The position numbers and the translations under genes were made by a program. From contig CALCIA010000021.1 of NCBI GenBank assembly GCA_937907435.1, positions 1 to 35,772 on the forward strand: DNA of 35,772 nt, in the 5' to 3' direction. The notes beneath the pieces were generated by a model. It was given only the letters and a program-made list of their open reading frames with translations. It did not search any database and was not told the DNA's origin. This DNA is from an uncultured Actinomycetes bacterium. GTDB taxonomy: Bacteria; Actinomycetota; Thermoleophilia; Solirubrobacterales; 70-9. Below, in pieces: positions 23,221 through 31,448 of the stretch; the stretch's first letter is position 1; every line of letters starts with the position of its first letter.

Positions 23221-24309
23221 ATGCGGAACGCTCGCAAGACCCGGCGGCGCAGCGTGACGATCGGCTCAGGTGCCGGTCTTCTCACGATGCTGATCGCCCT
23301 CGTTATCGCCGGTTGCGGTGGCGGTGGCAACAGCACCAGCTCCGGCGGCGCCACTGCCGGCGAAGGATCGAGCGGAGGCTCCTCGGGAGGCGCCAAGCTC
23401 AGCATCGTCGGCTACTCCACCCCGGAATCGGTCTACGCCGAAGCCCTCGAGCCGGCCTTCGAGAAGACCGCCCAGGGCAACGGGGTCAGCTTCAGCAACT
23501 CCTTCGGTGCCTCCGGCGACCAGAGCCGCGCGGTGGCCGCGGGCCAGCCGGCCTCGGTCGTCCACTTCTCCGTCTCCAGCGACATGGAACGGCTGGTCGA
23601 AGAAGGCGAAATCGTGTCCAAAAGCTGGGAAAAAGAGCCGTACGGCGGCTACGCGACCAACTCGCTGGTCGTGATCCTGGTCGAAAAAGGCAACCCGCTC
23701 GGGATCAAATCCTTCAAGGACCTGGAGGAAAACGAAGAAGCCGAAGTGATCACGCCGAACCCGTTCAGCTCCGGCTCGGCCCGCTGGAACATCATGGCCA
23801 TCTACGGCTCGGCGATCGAAGAAGGCGCGAGCGAAGCCGAAGCGCTGGCAGCGGTCAAGAACGTGCTCGAAAAGACCACCGCCCAGCCGGGCAGCGGTCG
23901 TGACGCCTTCTCCGCCTTCTCCCAGGGCGAGGGCAACGTGCTCCTCACCTACGAGAACGAAGCGATCAAGGCCGAAAACGAAGGCGAAGACGTCGAATAC
24001 GTCATCCCGCCGTACACGCTGCAGATCGAAACGCCGATCGCGGTCACCCAGGAAGCCCCCGAGCCGCAGGCCGAAGACTTCCTCAAGTGGATGTGGTCGG
24101 ACGAAGGCCAGAAGATCTGGGCCGAAAACGGCTATCGCCCGGTCAACCCGAAGCTGGTCGACCCGAAGCAGTACCCGGCCCCCGAAAAAGGCCTCTTCAA
24201 GATCGCCAAATTCGGCGGCTGGGGCAAGGTCAAGGACGAGTTCTTCGACGAAGAAGAAGGCTCGGTCGCCAAGATCGAGCAGGAACTGGGCGTCTCCACC
24301 TCCGGCTGA
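23221..24309 (+). CDS. Sulfate/thiosulfate ABC transporter substrate-binding lipoprotein
   Basis: 362 residues. Twin-basic N-terminus (RKTRRRS), hydrophobic segment and lipobox ALVIAGC, then a Gly/Ser-rich linker. The solute-binding domain follows the Sbp/CysP pattern: SIVGYSTPESVYAEALEPAFEK, SFGASGDQSRAVAAGQPASVVHFS, VVILVEKGNPLGIKSFKDLE, TPNPFSSGSARWNIM, LLTYENEAI and NGYRPVNP. It captures sulfate outside the membrane for CysT/CysW/CysA encoded directly downstream. GGAAGG precedes the ATG. By my count about 33 GAA to 9 GAG for Glu, opposite to cysA. Confidence 0.92.
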   Translation: MRNARKTRRRSVTIGSGAGLLTMLIALVIAGCGGGGNSTSSGGATAGEGSSGGSSGGAKLSIVGYSTPESVYAEALEPAFEKTAQGNGVSFSNSFGASGDQSRAVAAGQPASVVHFSVSSDMERLVEEGEIVSKSWEKEPYGGYATNSLVVILVEKGNPLGIKSFKDLEENEEAEVITPNPFSSGSARWNIMAIYGSAIEEGASEAEALAAVKNVLEKTTAQPGSGRDAFSAFSQGEGNVLLTYENEAIKAENEGEDVEYVIPPYTLQIETPIAVTQEAPEPQAEDFLKWMWSDEGQKIWAENGYRPVNPKLVDPKQYPAPEKGLFKIAKFGGWGKVKDEFFDEEEGSVAKIEQELGVSTSG

Positions 24310-24312
24310 CCG

Positions 24313-25221
24313 ATGGAGGCCCACGCCGCGAAATCACCGGTCGCACCGCCCCGGGCACGGCAGCTCCGCCTGCCCGGGGTCGGCGCGGGCCTCGGCCGCG
24401 GGGTCGTCGTCCTCTACCTGAGCCTGTTCGTGCTGCTGCCGCTGGCGGCGCTCCTCGACAACTCGCTCAGCGAAGGGATCGGCCACTTCTGGAGCCAGGT
24501 CAGCTCCGGCCAGGCGAAGCGCTCGCTCGAGCTGATCCTCGTCTGCTCGCTGATCGTCGTCGCGATCAACGCCGTCTTCGGGACGATCGTCGCCTGGCTC
24601 CTCGTCCGTGACAACTTCCCCGGCAAGTCGATCGTCAACGCGATCATCGACCTGCCCTTCGCGCTGCCGACGATCGTCGCCAGCCTCATCCTGATCCAGC
24701 TCTGGGGCAACAAGTCCCCGGTCGGGATCGACATCGCGCTGACCCGCACGGCGATCGTCGTCGCCCTCTGCTTCGTCACCCTCCCCTTCGTCGTCCGCGC
24801 GGTGCAGCCGCTGCTGATCGAGATGGACCGCGAGATGGAGGAGGCGGCCGCCTCGCTCGGCGCCGGCGGCTTCACGATCTTCCGCCGCATCATCTTCCCC
24901 AACCTCCTCCCCGGCCTCGCCGCCGGCGTCGCCCTGGCCTTCGCCCGGGCGCTCGGCGAGTACGGCTCGGTGCTGCTCTTCGCGGGCGGCAAACCGGACA
25001 CCCAGGTCGCCTCGATCTTCATCGGCCAGCAGATCGAAACCGGCAACGAGGTCGGCGCCTCGGCGGTGTCGATCGTGCTGCTGGCGATGGCACTCGTCTG
25101 CCTCTTGATCATCACCCTGATCCAGCGCTGGGGCAGCCGCCACGAACGCTCCCAGGTGAACCTCGCCGCGAACCCGGTGATCACCGGCGCGGCGCCGCAG
25201 GGAGGCGACGAGCGTGAGTAG
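24313..25221 (+). CDS. Sulfate ABC transporter permease CysT (CysU)
   Basis: 302 residues, six or so membrane helices beginning VVLYLSLFVLLPLAALL. The EAA loop EAAASLGAGGFTIFRRIIFPNLLPGLAAG docks CysA. LPFALPTIVASLILIQLWG and ALGEYGSVLLFAGG are typical of CysT/MolB-type permeases. It starts three bases after the binding-protein stop and overlaps cysW by eight bases. It forms the channel with CysW in the plasma membrane. Confidence 0.92.
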   Translation: MEAHAAKSPVAPPRARQLRLPGVGAGLGRGVVVLYLSLFVLLPLAALLDNSLSEGIGHFWSQVSSGQAKRSLELILVCSLIVVAINAVFGTIVAWLLVRDNFPGKSIVNAIIDLPFALPTIVASLILIQLWGNKSPVGIDIALTRTAIVVALCFVTLPFVVRAVQPLLIEMDREMEEAAASLGAGGFTIFRRIIFPNLLPGLAAGVALAFARALGEYGSVLLFAGGKPDTQVASIFIGQQIETGNEVGASAVSIVLLAMALVCLLIITLIQRWGSRHERSQVNLAANPVITGAAPQGGDERE

Positions 25222-26017
25222 GGCGACCCAGAGCCGCTGGGGCCTGCGCTTCCTCGGCCTCGGCTACATCGCCGTGCTGCTGATCGCGCCGCTGATCCTG
25301 CTCTTCTACAAGACCTTCGAAGACGGGCTCGCGGCGCCGTTCGAAGCGATCACCTCCGCCGACGGCCTGCACGCGCTGAAGCTGACCCTGCTGACCGTGG
25401 CGATCGCGGTGCCGCTGAACACGATCTTCGGCGTCCTCTGCTCGCTGCTCCTGGTCCGCCACAAGTGGAAGGGCAACTGGCTGATCGACGCGGCGATCAA
25501 CCTGCCGTTCGCGATCAGCCCGGTCGTCATCGGCCTCTCCCTCTTCCTCCTCTACGGCAGGCAGGGCTGGCTCGAACCGGGCCTCGCCGAAGCCGGGATC
25601 AAGATCCTCTTCTCGACCCCGGGGATCATCCTCGCCTGCATCTTCGTCTCGGTCCCGTTCGTGGTCCGGGAGACGGTGCCGGTGCTGCAGGAGATCGGCA
25701 CCGAGCAGGAGCAGGCGGCGGAGACGCTCGGCGCCAACGCCTGGCAGACCTTCTGGCGGGTGACCCTGCCGGCGATCCGCTGGGGCGTCGCCTACGGCGT
25801 CGTGCTGACGACCGCCCGCGTGCTCGGCGAGTTCGGCGCCGTCTCGGTCGTCTCCGGAAACATCTCCGGCGAAACCCAGACGCTGCCCCTCTTCGTCGAG
25901 AAGAACTACGAGAACTTCAACCTCCCCGGCGCGTTCGGGGCCGCGGTGCTGTTGGCGCTCCTTGCCTTGGTGGTGCTGATGGCGATGAACCTGCTCAAAC
26001 GAAAGGAGGCAGCCTGA
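25214..26017 (+). CDS. Sulfate ABC transporter permease CysW
   Basis: 267 residues, GTG start with GGGAGG upstream, overlapping cysT. Helices include LGYIAVLLIAPLILLFY, NLPFAISPVVIGLSLFLLYG and AVLLALLALVVLMAMNLL. The EAA loop is EQAAETLGANAWQTFWRVTLPAIRWGVAYG, followed by ARVLGEFGAVSVVSGNISGETQTLPLFVE, a CysW hallmark. Partner of CysT; its stop overlaps the cysA ATG (TGATG). Confidence 0.93.
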   Translation: MSRATQSRWGLRFLGLGYIAVLLIAPLILLFYKTFEDGLAAPFEAITSADGLHALKLTLLTVAIAVPLNTIFGVLCSLLLVRHKWKGNWLIDAAINLPFAISPVVIGLSLFLLYGRQGWLEPGLAEAGIKILFSTPGIILACIFVSVPFVVRETVPVLQEIGTEQEQAAETLGANAWQTFWRVTLPAIRWGVAYGVVLTTARVLGEFGAVSVVSGNISGETQTLPLFVEKNYENFNLPGAFGAAVLLALLALVVLMAMNLLKRKEAA

Positions 26018-27039
26018 TGGGCATCTCAGTCGAGGGAGCCAACAAGTGCTTCGGGGACTTTCAGGCGCTTGACGACGTATCGATCGAGGTTCCGGACGGG
26101 TCGCTGACCGCCCTGCTCGGGCCCTCCGGCAGCGGCAAGTCGACGCTCCTGCGGGCGATCGCCGGCCTCGAGACGCTGGACACCGGCCGGGTGCTGATCG
26201 ACGGCGAGGACGTGTCGAAGAAGCCGACCCAGAAGCGCGAAGTCGGCTTCGTCTTCCAGCACTACGCGGCCTTCAAGCACATGACCGTGTACGAGAACGT
26301 GGGGTTCGGGCTGAAGATCCGCAAGTGGAAGAAGGACAAGGTCCGCGCGCGGGTCGACGAGCTGCTGAACCTGGTGCAGCTGCCGGGGCTGGCCGACCGC
26401 TACCCGTCGCAGCTCTCCGGTGGGCAGCGGCAGCGGATGGCGCTGGCGCGGGCGCTGGCGGTGCAGCCGCAGGTGCTGCTGCTCGACGAGCCCTTCGGCG
26501 CGCTCGACGCGAAGGTCCGCAAGGACCTGCGCACCTGGCTGCGCAACCTCCACGAGGAGATGAACGTGACGACGATCTTCGTCACCCACGACCAGGAGGA
26601 GGCGATGGACGTCGCCGGCCAGCTCGTGGTGATGAACCAGGGCCGGGTCGAACAGTCGGGCAGCGCCGCCGACCTCTACGACAAGCCCGCGAACGAGTTC
26701 GTGATGAGCTTCGTCGGCGAGGTCAACCGGCTCGGCGACGACTTCGTGCGACCGCACGACATCGAGATCGTCCGCGATCGCGACGACTCGACCGCGGAGG
26801 CGATGGTCCAGCGGATCGTCGCGCTGGGGTTCGAGATCCGGGTCGAGCTGGTGCTCGGCGACGGCACCGAGGTGTGGGCGCAGCTCACCCGCTCAGAGCT
26901 CCAGCGGCTGGAGCTGCGGGAGGGCCAGATCGCCTACCTGCGCCCGGTCCACGCGAAAAGCTTCAACGGTTCGGCACCGTCCAACCCCCTGGGGCCTCGA
27001 CTCCCCAAGGGTCCCCGGACGGTGGCGACGCGGAGATAA
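26017..27039 (+). CDS. Sulfate ABC transporter ATP-binding protein CysA
   Basis: 340 residues with AAAGGAGG upstream. Walker A GPSGSGKST, Q-loop VFQHYAAFKHMTVYENVGFGLK, signature LSGGQRQRMALARAL, Walker B VLLLDEPFGALDA, H-loop VTHDQEEAMDV, then a C-terminal TOBE-like domain (DDFVRPHDIEIVRD...). It powers CysT/CysW import of sulfate. Last gene of the cys operon. Glu codons by my count: about 2 GAA to 21 GAG. No cysteine-biosynthesis genes accompany it in the window. Confidence 0.94.
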   Translation: MGISVEGANKCFGDFQALDDVSIEVPDGSLTALLGPSGSGKSTLLRAIAGLETLDTGRVLIDGEDVSKKPTQKREVGFVFQHYAAFKHMTVYENVGFGLKIRKWKKDKVRARVDELLNLVQLPGLADRYPSQLSGGQRQRMALARALAVQPQVLLLDEPFGALDAKVRKDLRTWLRNLHEEMNVTTIFVTHDQEEAMDVAGQLVVMNQGRVEQSGSAADLYDKPANEFVMSFVGEVNRLGDDFVRPHDIEIVRDRDDSTAEAMVQRIVALGFEIRVELVLGDGTEVWAQLTRSELQRLELREGQIAYLRPVHAKSFNGSAPSNPLGPRLPKGPRTVATRR

Positions 27040-27197
27040 CCGCAGCCGCTTGAAGAGGCGACGGGCGGGGTGCGCTTTGCCGGGTGGCGCCCCGCCCAAT
27101 TCGCCGCTCCGGCCATTGTGGCCGATCGAGGGGCGTGGTGCCCGATTCATGGCGGATTGGCGGGACGCCGGCCGGCGCCTCGGGGAGGCCCCGATCG

Positions 27198-27244
27198 TTC
27201 CGCTGTTCCTTATGGCCCTGTGGGGTCCATAAAGAACAGCGGAA
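27198..27244. repeat. Palindrome F (18-bp arms, 11-nt loop)
   Basis: ttccgctgttccttatgg (27198-27215) pairs with 27227-27244 with a single mismatch; loop ccctgtggggt. It is downstream of cysA and could slow transcription, but has no T-tract. Confidence 0.8.
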
Positions 27245-27277
27245 GGGATGCGTGCGTCTTCCGCAACGCCGGATCCG

Positions 27278-27325
27278 TCGCTCGCTGAGTTAGGCCCCCT
27301 ATGGCGCGCCTAACTCAGCGAGCGA
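27278..27325. repeat. Palindrome E (18-bp arms, 12-nt loop)
   Basis: Perfect arms tcgctcgctgagttaggc (27278-27295) and 27308-27325, loop cccctatggcgc. The loop shares CCCTAT with palindrome A although the arms are unrelated. Confidence 0.85.
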
Positions 27326-27405
27326 CCGGGACCTTGATGAGGAAGTGTGTCGTCCCTCCCCGCGGACCCCCCGTGCTGCCGCGGATACCGGTTCCCTCTC
27401 TGCTA

Positions 27406-27438
27406 TCTTGAGTTAGCTGCTCAAGAAACTACAGAAAG
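27406..27438 (+). promoter_or_regulatory. TTGA-N9-TCAA element before small basic gene
   Basis: Contains the perfect inverted repeat CTTGAG-N7-CTCAAG, then AAACTACAGAAAG, matching the pstS element at 28512-28544 with identical spacing. It abuts the Shine-Dalgarno of the gene at 27450. TATCTT just upstream could be a -10. Confidence 0.5.
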
Positions 27439-27449
27439 GAGCGCAGGAG

Positions 27450-27653
27450 ATGGGCAAGAAGGTCTCACGGACCACCTTCACCACTCGAGGTCGGATCGCG
27501 GGGTTGATCCGCGACGAAGCGCCCGCAGGCACCGGTCAGAACCGGACCACTCGCTCCGCCAACCGGGACGATTCGGAGGGCAACGTCGACGACGCGATCT
27601 TCCACCGCGCCCGGCTGGTGCTCGGCGAGAACCTCCCCCGGCCCGGGCGTTAA
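27450..27653 (+). CDS. Small basic protein, 67 aa, unknown
   Basis: MGKKVSRTTFTTRGRIAGLI... with a polar, Arg-rich composition and a C-terminal AIFHRARLVLGENLPRP. No signal peptide, Cys or recognised domain. AAGGAG lies ten bases before the ATG, and a conserved promoter-proximal element shared with pstS precedes it, which argues for a real, regulated gene. A GC hairpin without T-run overlaps the stop. Function unknown; co-regulation with phosphate or sulfate uptake is only suggested by the shared element. Confidence 0.6.
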   Translation: MGKKVSRTTFTTRGRIAGLIRDEAPAGTGQNRTTRSANRDDSEGNVDDAIFHRARLVLGENLPRPGR

Positions 27654-27689
27654 GCCCGGGCGACCCACACACCCGCGTCCCCCAGACGC

Positions 27690-27728
27690 AAAAAACGGAC
27701 CGCGCCCAATCCCTGGGGGCGCGGCCCG
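27690..27728 (-). terminator. Strong rho-independent terminator
   Basis: On the minus strand a 12-bp GC-rich stem (one G-U) with 9-nt loop is followed by TTTTTT. It lies 20 bases after the stop of the secreted decapeptide-repeat protein gene. Confidence 0.85.
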
Positions 27729-27748
27729 TTTCGCGCCTGGGCTCGCGA

Positions 27749-28474
27749 CTACTGCTTGGCGGAGCCCGAGCCGCTCGGCGTCGTGGGCGTCGCTTCCGCT
27801 TCGACTTCTTCGGCCTGCGGGTAGGCCTGGACGGCAAGGTTCCAGGACTTGAGCTGGAAGTTCAGCCCCGAGGCGCCCGCATACTGGATCTGGATCGTGT
27901 GGCCGCCTTTGCCGAGCACGGTCGTCTGCACGATCGTGTGGACGAGGGCCGCCGCCGGTTTGCTCGACGTGCCTTCGCCGGTCGCCGGGGCGAACGCCAC
28001 CTTGCTCGCGGCCGCCTGGCCGTCGACGAGGATCGTGATCGGGCAGGCCTGGTCGACGGTCGGCGCTTTCGCCGGGTTGGTGCAGCTCGCCGTCCCCGAG
28101 AAGGTGATCACCGCGGTGCTCGCGTTCGCCTTGGTGGCGAAGGCGGTGAACGCGGTCGGGACGTAGCCCGCGGTCGACGAGTTGATCGAGAACAGCGTGT
28201 TGCTCGCCGCGATCGAGACGACCGGCGGCAGCGCCGCGCCCTTTTTGGCGACGTAGGTGTTGGCCGCCGCCTTCTTGGTCAGGTAGTTCGAAGCCCCCGA
28301 CTTGGTCAGGTAGGTCTTCGAGGCCTTCTGCTTGGTGACGAATTTCTGTGACGCCTGCTGCGGCGTCAGGAACGACGCCGCGATCGACGGCGCCACCGTC
28401 ACCGAGAGGGCGACCACGGCCGCCAGCACGATGACGGTCGCCGCTCGCGGGGTTGAGAGCCTCTTCTTCAACAA
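27749..28474 (-). CDS. Secreted protein with N-terminal decapeptide (YLTK) repeats
   Basis: 241 residues from TTG 28474 with GAGG upstream. A signal peptide (TVIVLAAVVALSVTVAPSIAA) precedes about five imperfect ten-residue repeats (SFLTPQQASQ, KFVTKQKASK, TYLTKSGASN, YLTKKAAANT, YVAKKGAA), which probably form a stalk or coiled trimer. A beta-rich domain of ~130 residues with one Cys pair (SCTNPAK...QACPITI) follows, then an acidic Pro/Ser tail. Glu codons are essentially all GAA. It is divergent from pstS and followed by a strong terminator. Probably cell-surface; function unknown. Confidence 0.8.
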   Translation of the reverse strand: MLKKRLSTPRAATVIVLAAVVALSVTVAPSIAASFLTPQQASQKFVTKQKASKTYLTKSGASNYLTKKAAANTYVAKKGAALPPVVSIAASNTLFSINSSTAGYVPTAFTAFATKANASTAVITFSGTASCTNPAKAPTVDQACPITILVDGQAAASKVAFAPATGEGTSSKPAAALVHTIVQTTVLGKGGHTIQIQYAGASGLNFQLKSWNLAVQAYPQAEEVEAEATPTTPSGSGSAKQ

Positions 28475-28511
28475 CTTGATTCCTCGCTTTCGTGGCCGTG
28501 CCGGTCGGCCT

Positions 28512-28544
28512 TCTTGACTATCTACGTCAATAAACTACATAAAG
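28512..28544 (+). promoter_or_regulatory. pstS promoter/operator element
   Basis: TCTTGA-N9-TCAATAAACTACATAAAG. TTGACT and TACATA at a 16-base gap fit -35/-10 boxes, and TTGAC-N7-GTCAA is an inverted repeat overlapping the -35. It sits between pstS and the divergent secreted-protein gene and could control both. 16 of the last 18 bases match 27421-27438. Confidence 0.5.
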
Positions 28545-28611
28545 TGATAACGTAAGGCGACCAAGTTGGTCAAGAAACCCGTTCCCAACCCGGCAGAGAG
28601 GAATCACGCGA

Positions 28612-29442
28612 ATGAGAATCAAGACCCTCGCCATCACGGCGCTGGCCCTGCTGGGCCTGGCCGTGCCGGCGTCGGCCGGCGCCCAGACCCTGATCGGCTC
28701 GGGCTCCGTCGCCGCGCAGCCCGTGCTGCAGGCCCTCTTCGCCACGTACACGAAGCAGGTCAACCCGAAGGTCAAGTTCGTCTACACGGCCGACGGCGGC
28801 AACGCAGGCGTCAAAGACGTCCAGGAAGGCAAGAGCCAGTTCGCCGGGCAGGCCCGTACCCCGCTCCCCAGCGACGCCGGCACCACCTACGTGAAGATGT
28901 ACCTGGACGGCCTCTGCCTGGACGTCAACCCGAAGAACAAGCTCACCAACATCAGCGTCCAGCAGGCCCACGACATCTACCGGGGACTGCTCACCAACTG
29001 GAGCCAGCTGCCCGGCTCCGGCCTCACCACGACGATCGACCCGGTCGGCCGCGACACCAACGGGGGGACGTACAACTTCTTCCTCCAGGCGGTGCTGAAC
29101 AACGAACCGCCGGCGTCGAACGTGAACGCGCTCACCGCCGACGGCCTCGTCGTCAACGCGGTGAAGCAGGACCCGAACGCGATCGGTTATGACGGCCTCG
29201 CCTGGCAGGGCAAGGGCCAGAAGGCGCTCAAGGTGAACGGCGTCCCCTGCGAAGCGAGCAAGATCAGCGTCGAACCGCTGAAGTACCCGCTGTCGCGGTA
29301 CATCTTCCTCGTCCTGCCGTCCTCGAACCCGAGCCCGGCGGTGCAGAAGTTCATCGACTGGGCCCGGACCAGCCCGCTGGCCGCGGAAGCGATCAGCAAG
29401 GCCGGCGGCGTCCCCGCCTTCAACAAGAAGGCCAAGAAGTAG
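28612..29442 (+). CDS. Phosphate ABC transporter substrate-binding protein PstS
   Basis: 276 residues, GAGGAA nine bases before the ATG. A Sec signal peptide (ALALLGLAVPASAGA) without a lipobox implies a secreted or loosely bound form, unlike many lipoprotein PstS. Phosphate-binding signatures: LIGSGSVAAQPVLQAL, the YTADGGNAGVKDVQEGKSQFAGQAR loop and DPVGRDTNGGTYNFF. Captures inorganic phosphate for PstC/A/B downstream. All five Glu codons are GAA. First gene of a long operon. Confidence 0.9.
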   Translation: MRIKTLAITALALLGLAVPASAGAQTLIGSGSVAAQPVLQALFATYTKQVNPKVKFVYTADGGNAGVKDVQEGKSQFAGQARTPLPSDAGTTYVKMYLDGLCLDVNPKNKLTNISVQQAHDIYRGLLTNWSQLPGSGLTTTIDPVGRDTNGGTYNFFLQAVLNNEPPASNVNALTADGLVVNAVKQDPNAIGYDGLAWQGKGQKALKVNGVPCEASKISVEPLKYPLSRYIFLVLPSSNPSPAVQKFIDWARTSPLAAEAISKAGGVPAFNKKAKK

Positions 29443-29451
29443 GGACCGGGG

Positions 29452-30444
29452 TTGGAAGGGGAGTTCCATCCCGAGTACGGCCCGAAGTGGTCGGACCAGC
29501 GCGTCGAGCGGCTGCTCGGCGCGCTGGTCGTCTTCGTCGTCGGCCTCTTGCTGGCGATGATCGCGGTCGTGGTCGCGCGGGCCTGGCCCTCGTTCGCCCA
29601 CAACGGCCTCGCCTGGTTCGGCGCCGGCGGCGACGTCGACGACCAGCTGAACGCGATCTCGTTGTCGGGCCAGAACGGGCTCGACTACGTGTGGACGTTC
29701 CACGCCTGGCCGCTGATCTGGTCGACGATCCTGATCACCGGCGGGGCGGTCGTCTGCGGCCTCGTCTCCGCCCTCTTCGTCTCCGTCTTCATCGTCGAGT
29801 TCGCCCCGACCTGGATGAGCAACGTGCTGCAGCCGGTGGTGCGCTTCCTGGCCAGCGTGCCGTCCGTCATCTACGGGCTGCTCGGCGTCCTCGTGCTGGT
29901 GCCGTTCATCGGCAACCACCTGGTCACCGAGCCCGAGAAGGCCTCGGTCGCCGGCGTCATCTCCCTCACCGGCTACAGCCTCTTGGCGGCGGTGATCGTC
30001 CTCACGATCATGATCGCGCCGCTGATGGTGTCGATCTTCAGCGACGGCCTGCGGGCGGTGAAACCGGGCTGGGTCGAGGGGTCGCTGGCGCTCGGCGTCA
30101 ACCGCTGGCGCACCACCTGGAAGATCGCCGTGCGGGCGGCGCGGCCGGCGATCGTCGCCGGGACCGTGCTCGCGGTCGCGCGGGCGATCGGCGAGTCGGT
30201 GATGCTGGCGATGATCTCCGGCTCGGTCGGCTTCCCGCCCAACCCCGCCGACGGCCTGATCTTCATCTACGAGCCCTCGCGCCCGCTGGCGCCGACGATC
30301 GTCAAGAACGTCGACCAGCTGAGCTCGAAGCCGGCCAACGCGACGCTCTTCGCGATCGCCGCCGTCCTCCTCTTCTCCGCCGCGCTCTGCTCGCTCGCGG
30401 GCTGGATCGCGCGCCGGGCGATGCGCAAGTACGGGGCCGCCTGA
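29452..30444 (+). CDS. Phosphate ABC transporter permease PstC
   Basis: 330 residues from TTG 29452, nine bases after pstS. Six membrane helices. The EAA-type loop VEGSLALGVNRWRTTWKIAVRAARPAIVAG and FLASVPSVIYGLLGVLVLVPFIG are standard PstC. The longer periplasm-side loop (WFGAGGDVDDQLNAISLSGQNGLDYVW) is typical of actinobacterial forms. Stop overlaps the pstA ATG (TGATG). Confidence 0.92.
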   Translation: MEGEFHPEYGPKWSDQRVERLLGALVVFVVGLLLAMIAVVVARAWPSFAHNGLAWFGAGGDVDDQLNAISLSGQNGLDYVWTFHAWPLIWSTILITGGAVVCGLVSALFVSVFIVEFAPTWMSNVLQPVVRFLASVPSVIYGLLGVLVLVPFIGNHLVTEPEKASVAGVISLTGYSLLAAVIVLTIMIAPLMVSIFSDGLRAVKPGWVEGSLALGVNRWRTTWKIAVRAARPAIVAGTVLAVARAIGESVMLAMISGSVGFPPNPADGLIFIYEPSRPLAPTIVKNVDQLSSKPANATLFAIAAVLLFSAALCSLAGWIARRAMRKYGAA

Positions 30445-31448
30445 TGGAGCCCTCGGTCGCGACGCCGCCGCCGGGGCGCCCGCCTGCCGCGCCGCCGCGG
30501 GGCAAGGCGCCGACCGGCGCGGTCGAGGGCAGCGCCACCTGGAGCGTCCTCGATCGCCTCGGGCTCGCCTTCTGCTGGGCGCTCGGCCTGCTCTTCTGCG
30601 CGATCGCGGTGGCGATCGTCGTCTACCTCTTCCTCCAGGGCGTCAAGTTCCTGAAGCTCGACCAGCTCACCACGCCGGCCGCCACCGGCTTCTCGGAAAC
30701 CCAGACCGGCGGCTTCTCCGACGCGCTGGTCGGCACGCTGATCGTCGCCACGATGGGGATCGCGCTGGCGCTGCCGACCGGCATCGCGATCGCGGTCTGG
30801 CTGGTCGAGTACGGGCGGCCCGCGGCGCTCGCGCGGGTCACCGAGCTGACGATCGAGGCGATCGCCGGCATCCCCTCGATCGTCCTCGCCCTGTTCGGCA
30901 CCGTGATCTTCTCCAGCACCGCGCTCGGCTTCCTCAGCCGCTCCAACGAAGGCGTCGTCTTCGGCCGCTCCTTCTTCGCCGCCGCGGCGATGCTCTCGCT
31001 GGTGGCGCTGCCGCTGGTCGTCGCCTCCACCCGGCAGGGGCTGGAATCGATCCCCCGCCACGTGCGCGAGGCCTCCTACGCGGTCGGCAAGACCAAGGCG
31101 GCGACGGTCCGCCGCATCCTCCTCCCCACCGCCCGCCCGCAGGTGGCGACCGGGATGATCCTCGGCCTCGGCCGGATCATCGGCGACACCGCGATCATCC
31201 TCGTGCTGCTCGGCGCGACGCAGAACTTCGCCCCGGTCGAAGGCGCCGTCTTCCCCTTCGACTACCTGCGCGGGGCGGGCACGACGCTGACCAACTTCGT
31301 CTACGAGGCCTCCCCCACCGGGAACCTCAACCAGCCGCAGAAAGCCTACGCGGCGGCTTTCGTCCTGCTGCTGATGGTCCTCGGCCTGAACGCGGCCGCC
31401 GACCTCGTCCACCGCCGCGCGCGAAAGGCAGGAACGTGGAGTCACTGA
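30444..31448 (+). CDS. Phosphate ABC transporter permease PstA
   Basis: 334 residues. A Pro-rich cytoplasmic N-terminus (~30 residues) precedes six helices. Family motifs: IEAIAGIPSIVLALFGTVIF, and the EAA loop REASYAVGKTKAATVRRILLPTARPQVATG followed by RIIGDTAIILVLLGA. It overlaps pstC by one base and pstB by 13. With PstC it forms the phosphate channel. Confidence 0.92.
   Translation: MEPSVATPPPGRPPAAPPRGKAPTGAVEGSATWSVLDRLGLAFCWALGLLFCAIAVAIVVYLFLQGVKFLKLDQLTTPAATGFSETQTGGFSDALVGTLIVATMGIALALPTGIAIAVWLVEYGRPAALARVTELTIEAIAGIPSIVLALFGTVIFSSTALGFLSRSNEGVVFGRSFFAAAAMLSLVALPLVVASTRQGLESIPRHVREASYAVGKTKAATVRRILLPTARPQVATGMILGLGRIIGDTAIILVLLGATQNFAPVEGAVFPFDYLRGAGTTLTNFVYEASPTGNLNQPQKAYAAAFVLLLMVLGLNAAADLVHRRARKAGTWSH

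Larger units (their letters stand above)
27040..27405. other. Intergenic region after cysA with two palindromes
   Basis: No gene supported. It holds palindromes F and E, described separately; E is 100 bases before the small basic gene. Short ORFs overlapping the palindromes have no RBS. Confidence 0.6.

Noticed and set aside
27654..27680. GC hairpin after the small basic gene as terminator
   Set aside because: Short cccgggc stem with no following T-run; it lies within the strong compositional bias of the region.
28612..28700. PstS as a lipoprotein
   Set aside because: No Cys follows the signal peptide; the leader ends ASAGA.
28570..29919. 449-codon minus-strand frame opposite pstS/pstC
   Set aside because: No RBS or domain; fully antisense to recognised transporter genes.
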